64,000 nucleotides of DNA from Inquilinus limosus DSM 16000 (GCF_000423185.1 NZ_AUHM01000023.1:62001-126000), one strand, 5' to 3'; positions 9,575-23,090 are shown, counted from the first letter of the stretch. Translations and numbers: made by a program. The notes: a model not told the origin generated them from the letters alone.

Positions 9575-10555
9575 ATGGAACTCCCGGCCGCGCTGCGCGC
9601 CGCGGTCGACCGGGCGCTGGAGGGCGTCAGCCTGGCCGAGCTGTCGGCCGCGGCGTCGCGGCTGTCGCAGCGCTATAGGGCAGAGCTGCGCGACGGCCGC
9701 TTCCATGTCGATGACGACCGGGCGGTGCAGGCCTATCTGGCCACAAGGCTGCCGGCCACCTATGCCGCGATCCGCGCTTGTTTGGAAGCAATCACGCTGC
9801 GGCGGCCGGACTTCGCTCCGGCAAGCCTGCTCGACGCCGGTGCCGGGCCGGGCACCGCGCTCTGGGCCGCGGCCGGGACGTGGCCGGACCTCGCCGCCGC
9901 CACCCTGCTGGAGGGCAGCGCCGCCTTTCGCGACCGGGGCGCTCGGCTGACCGAAGGGGCGGCGTTGCCGCCGGCCGAATGGCGCGCCGCCGATCTGGCC
10001 CGACCCCTGCCGGAGCTGCCGGCGCACGACCTCGTCATCCTGTCCTATGTGCTGGACGAGCTGGCGCCGGACCGGCGCGGCGCCCTGGTCGACGGGCTGT
10101 GGGCGGCGACCGGCGACGTGCTGCTGATCGTCGAGCCCGGCACCCCGGCCGGGTACCGCCGCATTCTCGATGCCCGTGACCGGCTGATCGCATCGGGCGG
10201 CCATGTCGTCGCCCCGTGCCCGCACGACCGCGCCTGCCCGCTGGTCGAGCCGGACTGGTGTCATTTCGCGCAGCGCGTCGCCCGCTCGCGCCTGCACCGC
10301 CAGGCCAAGGGCGGCGAGGTGCCGTGGGAGGACGAGAAGTTCTCCTATGTCGCGGTCTCGCGCCGCCAGGCCGCGCCGATCGCCGGCCGCGTCATCGCCC
10401 CGCCTCGCGGCGCCGGATCCCGCATCGACCTGCGGCTGTGCGCGCCGGAAGGGTTGGTCGAGCGCACGGTGACCAAGCGGGACGGCGCCCTGCTGAAGAC
10501 GGCACGACGGCTTCGATGGGGCGATGCGCTGGAGGCGGAAGACAGCGGCAGCTAG
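9575..10555 (+). CDS. Rsm22-like small-subunit ribosomal methyltransferase family protein
   Basis: A protein of 326 residues with an SAM-binding motif I LLDAGAGPGTALWAA near residue 86 and a cysteine cluster downstream (CPHDRACPL ... DWCHFAQRVARS). Both are typical of the Rsm22 family, together with EDEKFSYVAVSR. Rsm22 proteins are ribosome-assembly factors of the small subunit (mitochondrial in eukaryotes) with a methyltransferase fold and a metal or Fe-S site formed by these cysteines. The ATG at 9575 gives the expected N-terminus (LPATYAAI block near residue 60). It stands between hisS and a small convergent gene, so a translation-related role fits. Actual methyl transfer is not proven for the family. 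Confidence 0.85.
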   Translation: MELPAALRAAVDRALEGVSLAELSAAASRLSQRYRAELRDGRFHVDDDRAVQAYLATRLPATYAAIRACLEAITLRRPDFAPASLLDAGAGPGTALWAAAGTWPDLAAATLLEGSAAFRDRGARLTEGAALPPAEWRAADLARPLPELPAHDLVILSYVLDELAPDRRGALVDGLWAATGDVLLIVEPGTPAGYRRILDARDRLIASGGHVVAPCPHDRACPLVEPDWCHFAQRVARSRLHRQAKGGEVPWEDEKFSYVAVSRRQAAPIAGRVIAPPRGAGSRIDLRLCAPEGLVERTVTKRDGALLKTARRLRWGDALEAEDSGS

Positions 10556-10565
10556 GCCGGTCCGC

Positions 10566-10877
10566 CTACCGGCTGTTCTCCACGCGCAGCAACTCGACCG
10601 TGGGCGGCGAGGTCAGGATCTCGCTGAAGGCGTGCATCCACCGGCCCGTCTCTTCGTCGTTGCCGATCCCGTGCTCCCGGAACCGGTCGAACTGATCCAG
10701 GCTGGTCAGCTCCACCTCGAACTGCAGCGCGGCGCCGCCCTGGCCGCGGGTCAGCGGCACCAGCAGCCGGGCCCTGAGCTGGTTGCGCCGGGCGGCCTCG
10801 ACCTCGCGATGAATGAATTCGATCGCGCTCTGGCGGTTGACGGGCTGAACGTCGTACGAGAAGCGGGCGATGTACAT
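10566..10877 (-). CDS. small hypothetical protein (103 aa)
   Basis: Starts at ATG 10877 just after an excellent AGGAGG ribosome site. It encodes a compact protein (MYIARFSYDVQPVNRQSAIE...) with alternating beta and alpha segments: a short strand, a long charged helix, the strands RLLVPLTRG and ALQFEVEL, then an acidic helix and the strand TVELLRVE. That pattern is like a ferredoxin-like dimeric alpha/beta barrel (NIPSNAP/ABM type), but no signature residue confirms it. It ends 10 bases from the convergent Rsm22-like gene and is divergent from the HMA-like gene. No function can be assigned. Confidence 0.7.
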   Translation of the reverse strand: MYIARFSYDVQPVNRQSAIEFIHREVEAARRNQLRARLLVPLTRGQGGAALQFEVELTSLDQFDRFREHGIGNDEETGRWMHAFSEILTSPPTVELLRVENSR

Positions 10878-11303
10878 GTCGAGCCTCCTCGGAAGGGCAA
10901 CTCCGGTCGGTTCTAAAAGTGACAACACTCGCATTCGGACCTGGGTCCGCCATGACATCGTCGGATCACGGCCGGCCGACACGAAGGCGTCATTGGTTTG
11001 CAACATGAATGAATTAGAAGACGCCGAACTTCAGTTCGGGTCGCCATGGTCGAGTACGTTCATTCTTCGTCGGGGCGGTTGCGGGTCCAGCTGCCGCTGT
11101 TTCGCCGCAAGCCCCGCATCGCCGCCGCCGTGGAGACGACGGTCGCCGCCATCGAAGGCGTGACCTCGGTCAGCGCCAACACCGTGACCGGCAGCGTCAT
11201 CATCGCCTATGACCACCGGGCGCTGTCCCCCGCCGCGCTGTGGGAGGAGCTGGCCCGGCTCGGATATGTCGAGAGGTCGTCCGCTCCCCCGGCGCGGCCC
11301 CCG

Positions 11304-14408
<3,105 letters not shown>

Positions 14409-14411
14409 CGC

Positions 14412-14939
14412 TCAAGCCCGCTTTTCCTGCGTGTCGGTCGTGGACGGCGGAGGGCGCGGCACCAGCCCGTTGCGCCAGAGCCCGGCGGCGTCGCCCGCAT
14501 ACCACAGGAGGGTGACCGCCGGGGCGGCGATCCGGCCGCGAAGCAGCTGATAGACCCCGGCGCCGAGCAGCCCGATGGCGATGGCCGACCGCAGCTCGGT
14601 CTTTGCCGCGCTCCAGCCGCGGCCCAGCCGTCCTCGCGGCCGGCCCGCGGCGCTTCGGATCCAGGCCGCGGGGGAAGCCGGCCGGCCGACCGGCGGATCG
14701 ACCAGGGTGAACAGGTCGTTCGCCGTGGCGTGGGCGTGGAACAGGCCGGCGGCATCCGAGTAATGCACCAGCACGCTCGCCGTCCGCGGGTTGACCGCCA
14801 CCGCCTCGACCCCGGCCCATTGCGACAGCCGGTCCTGCACCGCGGCGAAATAGGCGGCGTCGTGGCGCCTCTCCGGAATCCGGATGCGGATACGTCCGGG
14901 GGTCAGGTGGCAGATATGGCCTGCGGGTCGGTCAGCCAT
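14412..14939 (-). CDS. HMA-like domain membrane-associated protein, 175 aa
   Basis: ATG 14939 opens MADRPAGHICHLTPGRIRIR, followed by a helix (YFAAVQDRLSQWAGV) and the strand AVAVNPRTASVLVHYSD. This is again the HMA_2-type fold without CxxC. After residue ~115 there is a moderately hydrophobic stretch (SAIAIGLLGAGVYQLLRG and AAPAVTLLWYAGDAAGLW), so the protein may be membrane-anchored. It overlaps the upstream DUF5132-like gene by 8 bases and ends 3 bases before the GTG of the ATPase, so the genes are translationally coupled. A role as adaptor or regulator of the ATPase is inferred from context only. Confidence 0.75.
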   Translation of the reverse strand: MADRPAGHICHLTPGRIRIRIPERRHDAAYFAAVQDRLSQWAGVEAVAVNPRTASVLVHYSDAAGLFHAHATANDLFTLVDPPVGRPASPAAWIRSAAGRPRGRLGRGWSAAKTELRSAIAIGLLGAGVYQLLRGRIAAPAVTLLWYAGDAAGLWRNGLVPRPPPSTTDTQEKRA

Positions 14940-15297
14940 CGGCGCGTGTCCGCTCGTCCGCCGGCCCTGCGGTCTCGCCGCTGCCCTGGAGCTCGTCGCC
15001 AGCCCCTGCGGCAGCCGTCTTCTCCGCCGAGGCCGGCGGGACCGGCCGCGGGCCCTGCTTCTGCAGGTCTTCCTCGCGCTCGGCCTGGACCTCGGCCACC
15101 AGGTCCTCCGCCGTCTCGCCCCATTCCGCGAGCGTCTCGCGGCCGCGTTCATAGAGCGCCAGGCCCGTCTTGATCGCGCCCTTCGCCGCCGGCCGGGCGG
15201 CATTCGAGAGGCGCGGCAGGACATGCGGGGCGATGGCCGCGCCGACGATTCCGGCCACCAGCGCCGTCAGCACGTTGCCGTTGAGTAGCTTGGCCAT
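14932..15297 (-). CDS. DUF5132-like small membrane protein B, 121 aa
   Basis: The N-terminus (MAKLLNGNVLTALVAGIVGA...) has a glycine-rich hydrophobic segment at residues ~5-28, then the conserved ARPAAKGAIKTGLALYERGR region and an acidic helix (ETAEDLVAEVQAEREEDL). It ends in an Ala/Gly/Glu-rich disordered tail of ~40 residues. The layout equals that of the neighbouring 100-residue protein (15333-15635), so the two are paralogues. The family resembles DUF5132, whose biochemical function is not known to me. It is the second gene of the operon leading into the P-type ATPase. Confidence 0.72.
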   Translation of the reverse strand: MAKLLNGNVLTALVAGIVGAAIAPHVLPRLSNAARPAAKGAIKTGLALYERGRETLAEWGETAEDLVAEVQAEREEDLQKQGPRPVPPASAEKTAAAGAGDELQGSGETAGPADERTRADG

Positions 15298-15332
15298 GGG
15301 GTCCCCCTCGGGATCGCTGGTCGTCGCCCGCG

Positions 15333-15635
15333 TCAGGCGGTCTGCTCCGCCTTGGTGCGGCGGCTGGCGGGTTGCGTCCTACCGCCGCCATTGGTCGCGG
15401 CCTGCTCCTGTTCGAGTTCGGCCCGCGCCTCGGCGACGATGTCCCCGGTTACTTCGCCGACCCCGCTCAACGTTTCGTTGTAGAGGACCATGCCGGTCTT
15501 GATCACCGTCTTCGCCACCGGCCGCAGGACCCGGCCGACGGTCGGAAGCACGGTCGGGGCGAGCAGGACGGCGCCGAGGCCGACCAGCAGACCGGTGCCA
15601 GTGCCGCCTTTCAGGACGTCTTCGAACAGGGCCAT
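15333..15635 (-). CDS. DUF5132-like small membrane protein A, 100 aa
   Basis: First gene of the ATPase operon; ATG 15635 follows GGGAGGAACGCAAA. It encodes MALFEDVLKGGTGTGLLVGL, a hydrophobic Gly/Leu/Val segment (residues ~13-32), then LRPVAKTVIKTGMVLYNETL and an acidic helix GDIVAEARAELEQEQ, closing with a basic tail. The shared block R-P-x-A-K-x-x-I-K-T-G (here RPVAKTVIKTG) with the gene at 14932-15297 marks the pair as a duplication. Probably inner-membrane associated. Function unknown; the gene order DUF5132-like, DUF5132-like, HMA-like, P-type ATPase suggests one functional unit. Confidence 0.72.
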   Translation of the reverse strand: MALFEDVLKGGTGTGLLVGLGAVLLAPTVLPTVGRVLRPVAKTVIKTGMVLYNETLSGVGEVTGDIVAEARAELEQEQAATNGGGRTQPASRRTKAEQTA

Positions 15636-15941
15636 TTTGCGTTCCTCCCGGAACGGTTGCTGGACCGCGCGGCGCGTGGGTCGGCGCTCAGGGAGGCGGA
15701 AGAGCGAAGAGTCCTCGAACTGGCGAAAACCGGTTCGCCAGCTCGGCCCGATCGTGGCTCAAGGTATCGGAGGACCCGCGCGTCGCTTGGTCGTCTCCCT
15801 CGAAATACGTTAACACCCGATGCGCAAGAACTCTACCGGGGTGTTACATTTTTCTTTCAATTTCTGCGCCGTATCGTTTCGTTTCGATCGGTCGACGGAA
15901 GAAGGAAGACCGTTCCGTTCCGGGAGAGGGAGGATCGAGAC
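15636..15941. promoter_or_regulatory. divergent intergenic region with an inverted repeat
   Basis: This 306-base stretch separates the ATPase operon from the DUF445 gene and must hold both promoters. The most visible structure is an inverted repeat with arms TAACACCC at 15811-15818 and GGGTGTTA at 15839-15846, followed by the most AT-rich part of the gap (ttacatttttctttcaattt, 15843-15862). This could be a promoter with an operator, but no clean -35/-10 pair is evident. I see no gene in it. Confidence 0.4.
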
Positions 15942-17243
15942 ATGGCCTCAATCCCGCCGCCGCAGCCGGATTCCGCCGTCGTGTCGGTTGCCCCGCCCTT
16001 CGCGTCCGGCCGGACGGAGGAGGTCGCGCGCCGCCGCCTGCGGCGCAACCGCCGGTTCGCGACCGGGCTGCTCGCCACCATGGGGGCGGCCTTCGTCGGT
16101 ACGCATCTGGTCGAGCAGCCGGGTTTCGCCACCCAGCTCCTGCGCGCCGGCGCCGAGGCCGGGATCGTCGGCGGCATCGCCGACTGGTTCGCGGTGACCG
16201 CGCTGTTCCGCCATCCGCTGGGCCTGCCGATCCCCCACACCGCGATCATCCCCGGCAGCAAGGACCGGATCGCGCGCACCCTCGGCCGCTTCATCGAGCG
16301 GAACTTCCTGACCGAGGAGATCCTGCTGCGGAAGCTCGCCGACGCCCGGGTCGGGCAGCGCTTCGCCGCTTGGCTGGGGGCGCCGGGAACCGCGCCGGAG
16401 ATCGCCGGGCTGGTCGCCGGCGCCCTGCCGGGGCTGATCCGGTCGCTGGAGGACCACGACCTGCAGGATTTCGCCAACCGCACGCTGGGCGAGCAGCTCC
16501 GGCGCGCCGACCTCGCGCCGATCCTCGGCCGGGTGGTCCAGCTGGTGGCGACCAGCGGCGAGGCCGACATCCTGTTCGAGCGGGCGATCGGCATCGGCGT
16601 CCGCTGGCTGGAGGAGAACCGCGGCCAGATCGACCGGCTGGTGGAAGCCCGCAGCCGCTGGTGGATTCCGAAGACGATCGACCGCCGCATCGCCGCCGCC
16701 ATCGTTTCGGCCATCGCCGACCTGCTGAGCGACCTGCGCCGGCCGGACAGCGAGGCGCGGCTGCGGTTCCGCGAGGCGCTCGCCGCCCTGATCGAGGAGC
16801 TGCTGCACTCGCCGGCCCGGCGCGACCAGATCAACGCCTCGAAGAACCGGATCCTCGACAGCCCGGAGGTGCAGGCCTGGCTCGGCTCGATCTGGGGCCG
16901 GCTCTCCCGGGCGGCGCTGGAGGACCTGGCCGACCCGGCCTCGCGGACGCGCGCCGCGCTCGAGCACGGCATCGCCCTGATCGGCCGCGCGCTCGCCACC
17001 GACGACGCCATGCAGGCGCAGATCGACGCCCTGGTCCGGCGCCTGGCGATCCAGCTCATTTCCTGGCGGCGCAAGCTCGGCGGCTTCATCGCCGAGGTGG
17101 TGCGCAGCTGGGACACGCGCACCTTGACCGACCGGCTGGAGCTCGTGGTCGGCAGCGACCTGCAGTACATCCGCATGAACGGCACCATCGTCGGCGCCTG
17201 CGTCGGCTGCCTGATCTTCCTCGTCTCGCAGCTGTTCGGCTGA
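15942..17243 (+). CDS. DUF445 family membrane-anchored protein
   Basis: A protein of 433 residues. It has the DUF445 N-terminal hydrophobic segment (TGLLATMGAAFVGTHL), the conserved IVGGIADWFAVTALFRHPLGLPIPHTAIIP block (residues ~68-98; key residues DWFAV and HPLG), and GRFIERNFLT. A C-terminal transmembrane helix (GTIVGACVGCLIFLVSQLFG) closes it. The middle is long, charged and helical. ATG 15942 follows GAGAGGGAGGA. DUF445 proteins are widespread in the bacterial envelope, with no established biochemical role. The gene is divergent from the ATPase operon and ends before the family A repeat at 17290. Confidence 0.88.
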   Translation: MASIPPPQPDSAVVSVAPPFASGRTEEVARRRLRRNRRFATGLLATMGAAFVGTHLVEQPGFATQLLRAGAEAGIVGGIADWFAVTALFRHPLGLPIPHTAIIPGSKDRIARTLGRFIERNFLTEEILLRKLADARVGQRFAAWLGAPGTAPEIAGLVAGALPGLIRSLEDHDLQDFANRTLGEQLRRADLAPILGRVVQLVATSGEADILFERAIGIGVRWLEENRGQIDRLVEARSRWWIPKTIDRRIAAAIVSAIADLLSDLRRPDSEARLRFREALAALIEELLHSPARRDQINASKNRILDSPEVQAWLGSIWGRLSRAALEDLADPASRTRAALEHGIALIGRALATDDAMQAQIDALVRRLAIQLISWRRKLGGFIAEVVRSWDTRTLTDRLELVVGSDLQYIRMNGTIVGACVGCLIFLVSQLFG

Positions 17244-17289
17244 CGGCAGCCCGTAAACGGACTCTTCTTCATACCCTCTGCAAAAGAAC

Positions 17290-17375
17290 CGTCATTGCGA
17301 GGAGGCGAAGCCGACGAAGCAATCCATGTCTCCGCTCTTGCGGCCCTGGATTGCTTCGCTGCGCTCGCAATGACG
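17290..17375. repeat. intergenic palindromic repeat, family A copy 2
   Basis: Same element as at 2689-2774, with nearly identical arms (cgtcattgcgaggaggcg ... gcgctcgcaatgacg) and a variable loop. It lies between the convergent ends of the DUF445 and acetolactate-synthase-like genes, and is in the same orientation as the other copies. Confidence 0.85.
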
Positions 17376-17429
17376 ATTCTGTCATAGGCTCGTCGGTAAG
17401 ACGCGGCGGCCGGGCCGCCGCGCCGGCTC

Positions 17430-19097
<1,668 letters not shown>

Positions 19098-19312
19098 GTC
19101 GGTCCTCTCTTGCTGGGCGGTGCGATGCCCCGGCAGGATAGGCCTCGAAGCGCGCCGGCGACATGACCTCGCTGCAGGGCAGACGGACGGCATGCGCACG
19201 CACGGCATGGCCGGGCGGGCTGGCCGGGACCGGCATGGTGATGCGATGATGTCCGTGGCGCCGCGGCACGCGCCGCATTGACCGCGACCCGCCGAAGGGG
19301 TCTTCTCCCGCC

Positions 19313-20527
19313 ATGCAAGACGGATTGCCGCCCGACTGGGACACCCGAGCCATCGCCGACCGGCATCGCGCCGGGCTGCAGGCGCTCGGCCTCTGGCTGG
19401 CCGAGGCGACGTGCCGGCCGGTGCCGCTCAAGGCCCTGTTTCCCGGCTTCTGCGAGCAGGTGTCGCGGACCATCGTCCCGGTCTGGCGGATCCATCTCGG
19501 GCTCGAGGTGCTGCATCCCGAGATCAGCGGCACCATGCTGGTCTGGAGCGACGAGACCATCGAGTTCGGGGAGCGCGCCCGGCAGGGAATCCTGCAGAGC
19601 CCGGGCTATCTCAACAGCCCGACCAAGATCGTCGACGACACCGAGCGGGCGTATCGCCGGCGGCCGGCCCCCGCGGCCGCCGAGATGCCGCTGATGCAGG
19701 AGCTGCATGAGCTCGGCGCCACCGATTACTTCATCACGCCGCTGCCCTTCCTCGACACCAGCCGCACCCGCTTCCTGTCCTTCGCCACGCGGCAGCCGGG
19801 CGGCTTCGACGACGACGACCTGAAGGCGCTGGACACCGCTGCCCGGCTGTTCAGCCCCTATGCCGAGCGCCAGGTGTGGAAGCGGATCGCGCTCGACCTG
19901 CTCGACACCTATGTCGGCGCCCGCACCAGCCAACGCATCGTCGAGGGCCAGATCGAGCGCGGCCAGGTCGACTGGATCGAGGCGGCGATCTGGCTGGCCG
20001 ATCTGCGCGCCTTCACCCGGCGCAGTGAGACCAATGCCATCGGCGAGGTGGTCGAACTGCTGAACGGCTGGTTCGGCGACATGGGCGCGGCGATCGAGGC
20101 CGAGGGCGGCGAGATCCTGAAGTTCATCGGCGACGCTGTGCTGGCGATCTTCCCGGTGACGGCCGAGACCGACCGCGGCGCCGCCTGCGCCGCTGCCCTG
20201 GCCGCGGCCGAGGCCTTCTGCGCCAAGGTCGACGCCACCAATGCCGAGCGCGGCCTCACGGGGCCGGATGCGGTCGATTTCGGCATCGGCCTGCATGTCG
20301 GCGAGATCGCCTACGGCAATATCGGCGCGGCGCGGCGGCTCGATTTCACCGTGATCGGCCCAGCGGTGAACCGCGCCAGCCGGCTGGAGGAGCTGACCAA
20401 GACCCTGCGCCGCCGGGTGCTGGTGTCCGAGCCGTTCCGCGACGCCTGCGGCCGCCCGCTGGTCGACCTCGGCCGGCACGTGCTGCGCGACGTCGAGGGC
20501 ACGCACCGGATTTTTGGTGTCGGATAG
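19313..20527 (+). CDS. class III adenylate/guanylate cyclase with N-terminal sensory region
   Basis: A protein of 404 residues. The C-terminal catalytic domain (~215-400) has both metal-binding aspartates, Asp230 (WLADLRAFT) and Asp274 (LKFIGDAVLAIFP), the adenine-contact lysine in LKFIGD, and the Asn/Arg pair in VIGPAVNRASRLE. In that last motif Pro stands where Asp is usual (GDAVN), a change known in some bacterial cyclases. The N-terminal ~200 residues show no transmembrane helix and resemble the uncharacterised sensory part of cytosolic bacterial cyclases. cAMP production is the likely activity. It is divergent from the acetolactate-synthase-like gene. Confidence 0.88.
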   Translation: MQDGLPPDWDTRAIADRHRAGLQALGLWLAEATCRPVPLKALFPGFCEQVSRTIVPVWRIHLGLEVLHPEISGTMLVWSDETIEFGERARQGILQSPGYLNSPTKIVDDTERAYRRRPAPAAAEMPLMQELHELGATDYFITPLPFLDTSRTRFLSFATRQPGGFDDDDLKALDTAARLFSPYAERQVWKRIALDLLDTYVGARTSQRIVEGQIERGQVDWIEAAIWLADLRAFTRRSETNAIGEVVELLNGWFGDMGAAIEAEGGEILKFIGDAVLAIFPVTAETDRGAACAAALAAAEAFCAKVDATNAERGLTGPDAVDFGIGLHVGEIAYGNIGAARRLDFTVIGPAVNRASRLEELTKTLRRRVLVSEPFRDACGRPLVDLGRHVLRDVEGTHRIFGVG

Positions 20528-20547
20528 TTCGAGGCAGCCTCTCTCAT

Positions 20548-20644
20548 CGTCATGGCGAGCCCCGAAGGGGCGTGGCCATCCAGCCTGTCGCCATCGAGCG
20601 CGGTGGCCGAAAGACTGGATGGCCACGCTTCGCTCGCCATGACG
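20548..20644. repeat. intergenic palindromic repeat, family C
   Basis: A 97-base inverted repeat. The left part is cgtcatggcgagccccgaag with inner arm ggccatccag; the right part is ctggatggcc with outer arm cgctcgccatgacg. It has the same outer logic as family A (a GTCAT...ATGAC dyad) but different inner sequence. It lies between the cyclase gene and the alcohol dehydrogenase gene, both forward, and could be a hairpin terminator or mRNA-end structure. Confidence 0.75.
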
Positions 20645-20706
20645 GTGTTGGGACCTTTCGATCGTTCCGATAAGGTCTCGCCGACAACAGCCACAGGCCT
20701 CCTGCG

Positions 20707-21747
20707 ATGAAAGCCGTCGTCTTCGAACAGTTCCGCCAGGCGCCGACCGTGCAGACCGTGCCCGATCCGGCGCCGTCGCCGGAGGGCGTCGTGGTCCAGG
20801 TCGAAGCGACGGGGCTGTGCCGCAGCGACTGGCACGGCTGGATGGGCCACGACCCCGACATCGTGCTGCCGCATGTGCCGGGGCACGAGCTGGCCGGCAC
20901 CATCGTCGCGGTCGGGCCGCAGGTCCGGCGCTGGCGCACCGGCCAGCGGGTCACGGTGCCCTTCGTCGCCGGCTGCGGCCATTGCCCGGAATGCGCCAGC
21001 GGCAACCAGCAGGTCTGCGAACGGCAGTTCCAGCCCGGCTTCACCGCCTGGGGCTCCTTCGCCGAATACGTCGCGCTCGACTTCGCCGACGCCAATCTCG
21101 TCGGCCTGTCGGATGAGTTGGATTCGGCCACGGCCGCCAGCCTGGGCTGCCGCTTCGCCACCTCCTTCCGCGCCATTGTCGACCAGGGCCGGGTGCGGGG
21201 TGGGGAGTGGGTGGCGGTGCATGGCTGCGGCGGCGTCGGGCTGTCGGCGATCATGATCGCCAGCGCCCTCGGGGCCAATGTCGTGGCGGTCGACCTGACC
21301 GAGCAGAAGCTCGACCTCGCCCGCCAGCTCGGCGCCACGGCGGCCGTCAACGCCGCCGGCTCGGCCAATGTCGTGCACGAGATCCGCGATCTGACCGGGG
21401 GCGGCGCGCATGTCTCGGTCGACGCGCTCGGCCACCCCGCCACCTGCATGAATTCGATCCGCTGCCTTCGCCGGCGCGGCCGGCACATCCAGGTCGGGCT
21501 GATGCTGGACGACCACGCCCGCCCGCCGGTCCCGATGGACCGGGTGATCGCCTATGAGCTGGAGATCCTGGGCAGCCACGGCATGCAGGCGTTCCGCTAC
21601 CAGGCGATGCTCGACATGATCCAGGCGGGCAAGCTGGCCCCGCAGAAGCTGATCGGCAGCCGCATCGGCCTCGACGAGGCGGCGGTGGCCTTGACCCAGA
21701 TGGACCGTTTCGACGGCACCGGCATCAGCGTCGTCACGCGGTTCTGA
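20707..21747 (+). CDS. zinc-dependent alcohol dehydrogenase (MDR superfamily)
   Basis: A protein of 346 residues with catalytic-zinc ligands in the usual order: Cys38 in [10 protein letters not shown], then GHE in [11 protein letters not shown]. The four-cysteine structural-zinc lobe is [17 protein letters not shown]. The NAD(P)-binding Rossmann motif is [11 protein letters not shown] (~residue 174). It oxidises an alcohol or reduces an aldehyde; the substrate cannot be told from sequence. It is preceded by the family C palindrome and is monocistronic, ending 14 bases before a convergent LysE-type gene. A weak AGGCCTCC stretch is the only ribosome-site candidate before ATG 20707. Confidence 0.92.
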   Translation: MKAVVFEQFRQAPTVQTVPDPAPSPEGVVVQVEATGLCRSDWHGWMGHDPDIVLPHVPGHELAGTIVAVGPQVRRWRTGQRVTVPFVAGCGHCPECASGNQQVCERQFQPGFTAWGSFAEYVALDFADANLVGLSDELDSATAASLGCRFATSFRAIVDQGRVRGGEWVAVHGCGGVGLSAIMIASALGANVVAVDLTEQKLDLARQLGATAAVNAAGSANVVHEIRDLTGGGAHVSVDALGHPATCMNSIRCLRRRGRHIQVGLMLDDHARPPVPMDRVIAYELEILGSHGMQAFRYQAMLDMIQAGKLAPQKLIGSRIGLDEAAVALTQMDRFDGTGISVVTRF

Positions 21748-21761
21748 GTCGGAGGAGGGGC

Positions 21762-22394
21762 CTACGCCCTCCCGGCGCCCAGGATCAGGCGCAGCCCCAG
21801 CGCGCCCATGACCGAGCCGGCGGCGCGGTCGAACCAGCGCTTCCAGCGCAGATAGACGGCGCGCGGCCGGTCGGCGGAGAAGACCAGGGCGACGATGGTG
21901 TACCAGCCGGCCTCGATCGCGAAGATCGCCGGCAGCAGCACGGCGAATGTCCAGGCCGGCACCTGCGCCGGCAGGAAGGCGGCGAAGATGCTGCCGTAGA
22001 CGATCGCGGCCTTGGGGTTGCTGAGCTGGGTGACGAGCGCCAGGGTGAAGGAGCGGCGGACGCTGCGCGGCCGGCCCTCCGCCGTCTTCGGCACCACGAT
22101 CGGCTTGTCGGCGGTGCGCCACAGGGCGAGGGCGAGCCACAGCAGGTAGAGGCCGCCCAGCACCTTCAGCGTCAGGTACAGCCACTCCACCTGGGCCAGG
22201 ATCGCCTGCAGGCCGAACAGGCCGAGCCCGCCATAGATGACGCCGCCGATGCCCATGCCCAGCGCCGCCGCCAGCCCGTCGCGGCGCGACAGGGCGATGG
22301 CGGTGCGGGTGACGAAGACGAAGCTGGGCCCCGGGCTGGCCGCGCCGACGACGATGGCGCCGAGGATGCTGAGCAGCGGAACGGCAAGATCCAT
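21762..22394 (-). CDS. LysE/RhtB family translocator
   Basis: A protein of 210 residues with about six hydrophobic helices. The family opening is IVVGAASPGPSFVFVTRTAI, and the conserved SNPKAAIVYGSIFAAFLP block is near residue 118. These exporters move amino acids or homoserine-lactone-like compounds out of the cell using the proton-motive force. ATG 22394 follows GGGAGGA. It is convergent with the alcohol dehydrogenase. The family A repeat at 22486-22570 lies upstream, between it and the MerR gene. Confidence 0.9.
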   Translation of the reverse strand: MDLAVPLLSILGAIVVGAASPGPSFVFVTRTAIALSRRDGLAAALGMGIGGVIYGGLGLFGLQAILAQVEWLYLTLKVLGGLYLLWLALALWRTADKPIVVPKTAEGRPRSVRRSFTLALVTQLSNPKAAIVYGSIFAAFLPAQVPAWTFAVLLPAIFAIEAGWYTIVALVFSADRPRAVYLRWKRWFDRAAGSVMGALGLRLILGAGRA

Positions 22395-22485
22395 GGTGTC
22401 CTCCCTGGGGCCGAGTTGGTCCGCCATGACGGGCCGTCCGGGCAACGCCCGCAAGCGGGATTTTCTCAGAACGCCCATCCCTCTG

Positions 22486-22570
22486 CGTCATTGCGAGGAG
22501 GCGAAGCCGACGAAGCAATCCAGGGGCAGCTTCCACGGCCCTGGATTGCTTCGCTGCGCTCGCAATGACG
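22486..22570. repeat. intergenic palindromic repeat, family A copy 3
   Basis: Arms identical to the copies at 2689 and 17290. Unlike those it lies between two genes transcribed in the same direction, 7 bases after the MerR stop codon and 92 bases upstream of the LysE start, so it may end the MerR transcript. Confidence 0.85.
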
Positions 22571-22577
22571 ATGTTGG

Positions 22578-23048
22578 TCAGGCGGCCGTCTCGATATCCT
22601 CGCCCGTGCCGTGGTCGGAATGCAGGCAGTGGCCGTGGCTGTGGTCGGCCAGCACCTCGATCACCCGGCAGTGGCCGATGGTGCCGTGCCGGCACTGCTC
22701 CACCATCCGCTCCAGCTCCGCCTTCAGCGCCTCCAGCCGGGCGATGCGATTCTGCACGGCCACCAACTGCTCCTGCGCGATGCGGTCGGCGGTGGCGCAG
22801 GGCTGGCTCGGGTCGTCGGCCAGGGTCAGCAGCTGGCGGATGGCGTCCAGCGGGAAGCCCAGCTCGCGGCTGTGGCGGATGAAGGCCAGACGGTCGCTGT
22901 GCGCCCGGCCGTAGATCCGCTGGTTGCCCAGGGTCCGCGCCGCCTCCGGCATCAGCCCGATCTGCTCGTAGTAGCGGATGGTCTGGACCTTGCAGCCGGT
23001 GCGGCGGGCCAGCTCGCCGATCGGCATCGCGTCGCCGCGCGCGGACAT
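22578..23048 (-). CDS. MerR family metal-responsive regulator (ZntR/CadR-like)
   Basis: A protein of 156 residues with the MerR DNA-binding head (IGELARRTGCKVQTIRYYEQIGL), the linker ERIYG-like NQRIYGRAH, and a dimerisation helix. Candidate metal ligands are the Cys in DDPSQPCATADRIA and the loop QCRHGTIGHC, arranged like the Zn/Cd-sensing MerR proteins. A His/Cys-rich tail (DHSHGHCLHSDHGTG) follows. ATG 23048 has AAGAGGA upstream. It is divergent from the P1B-ATPase, and the promoter between them carries a MerR-type dyad, so it should activate the pump in response to Zn(II), Cd(II) or Pb(II). Which metal is preferred is not decidable here. Confidence 0.9.
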   Translation of the reverse strand: MSARGDAMPIGELARRTGCKVQTIRYYEQIGLMPEAARTLGNQRIYGRAHSDRLAFIRHSRELGFPLDAIRQLLTLADDPSQPCATADRIAQEQLVAVQNRIARLEALKAELERMVEQCRHGTIGHCRVIEVLADHSHGHCLHSDHGTGEDIETAA

Positions 23049-23059
23049 GATTTTTCCTC

Positions 23060-23090
23060 TTGAAGCTACAGTCGCTGTAGCTCCCATCTT
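23060..23090 (+). promoter_or_regulatory. MerR-type promoter/operator of the metal ATPase
   Basis: A -35-like TTGAAG at 23060-23065 and a -10-like CATCTT at 23085-23090 are separated by 19 bases, the lengthened spacer that MerR proteins need. Centred in the spacer is a perfect dyad AGCTACAG (23064-23071) / CTGTAGCT (23075-23082) with a 3-base middle. Its position between the divergent MerR and ATPase genes supports metal-inducible activation of the ATPase. Confidence 0.85.

Noticed and set aside
14412-15224. Longer N-terminal extension of the 175-residue HMA-like protein
   Set aside because: The upstream 95 residues are almost only Arg, Ala and Ser and overlap the DUF5132-like gene. The natural start is ATG 14939.
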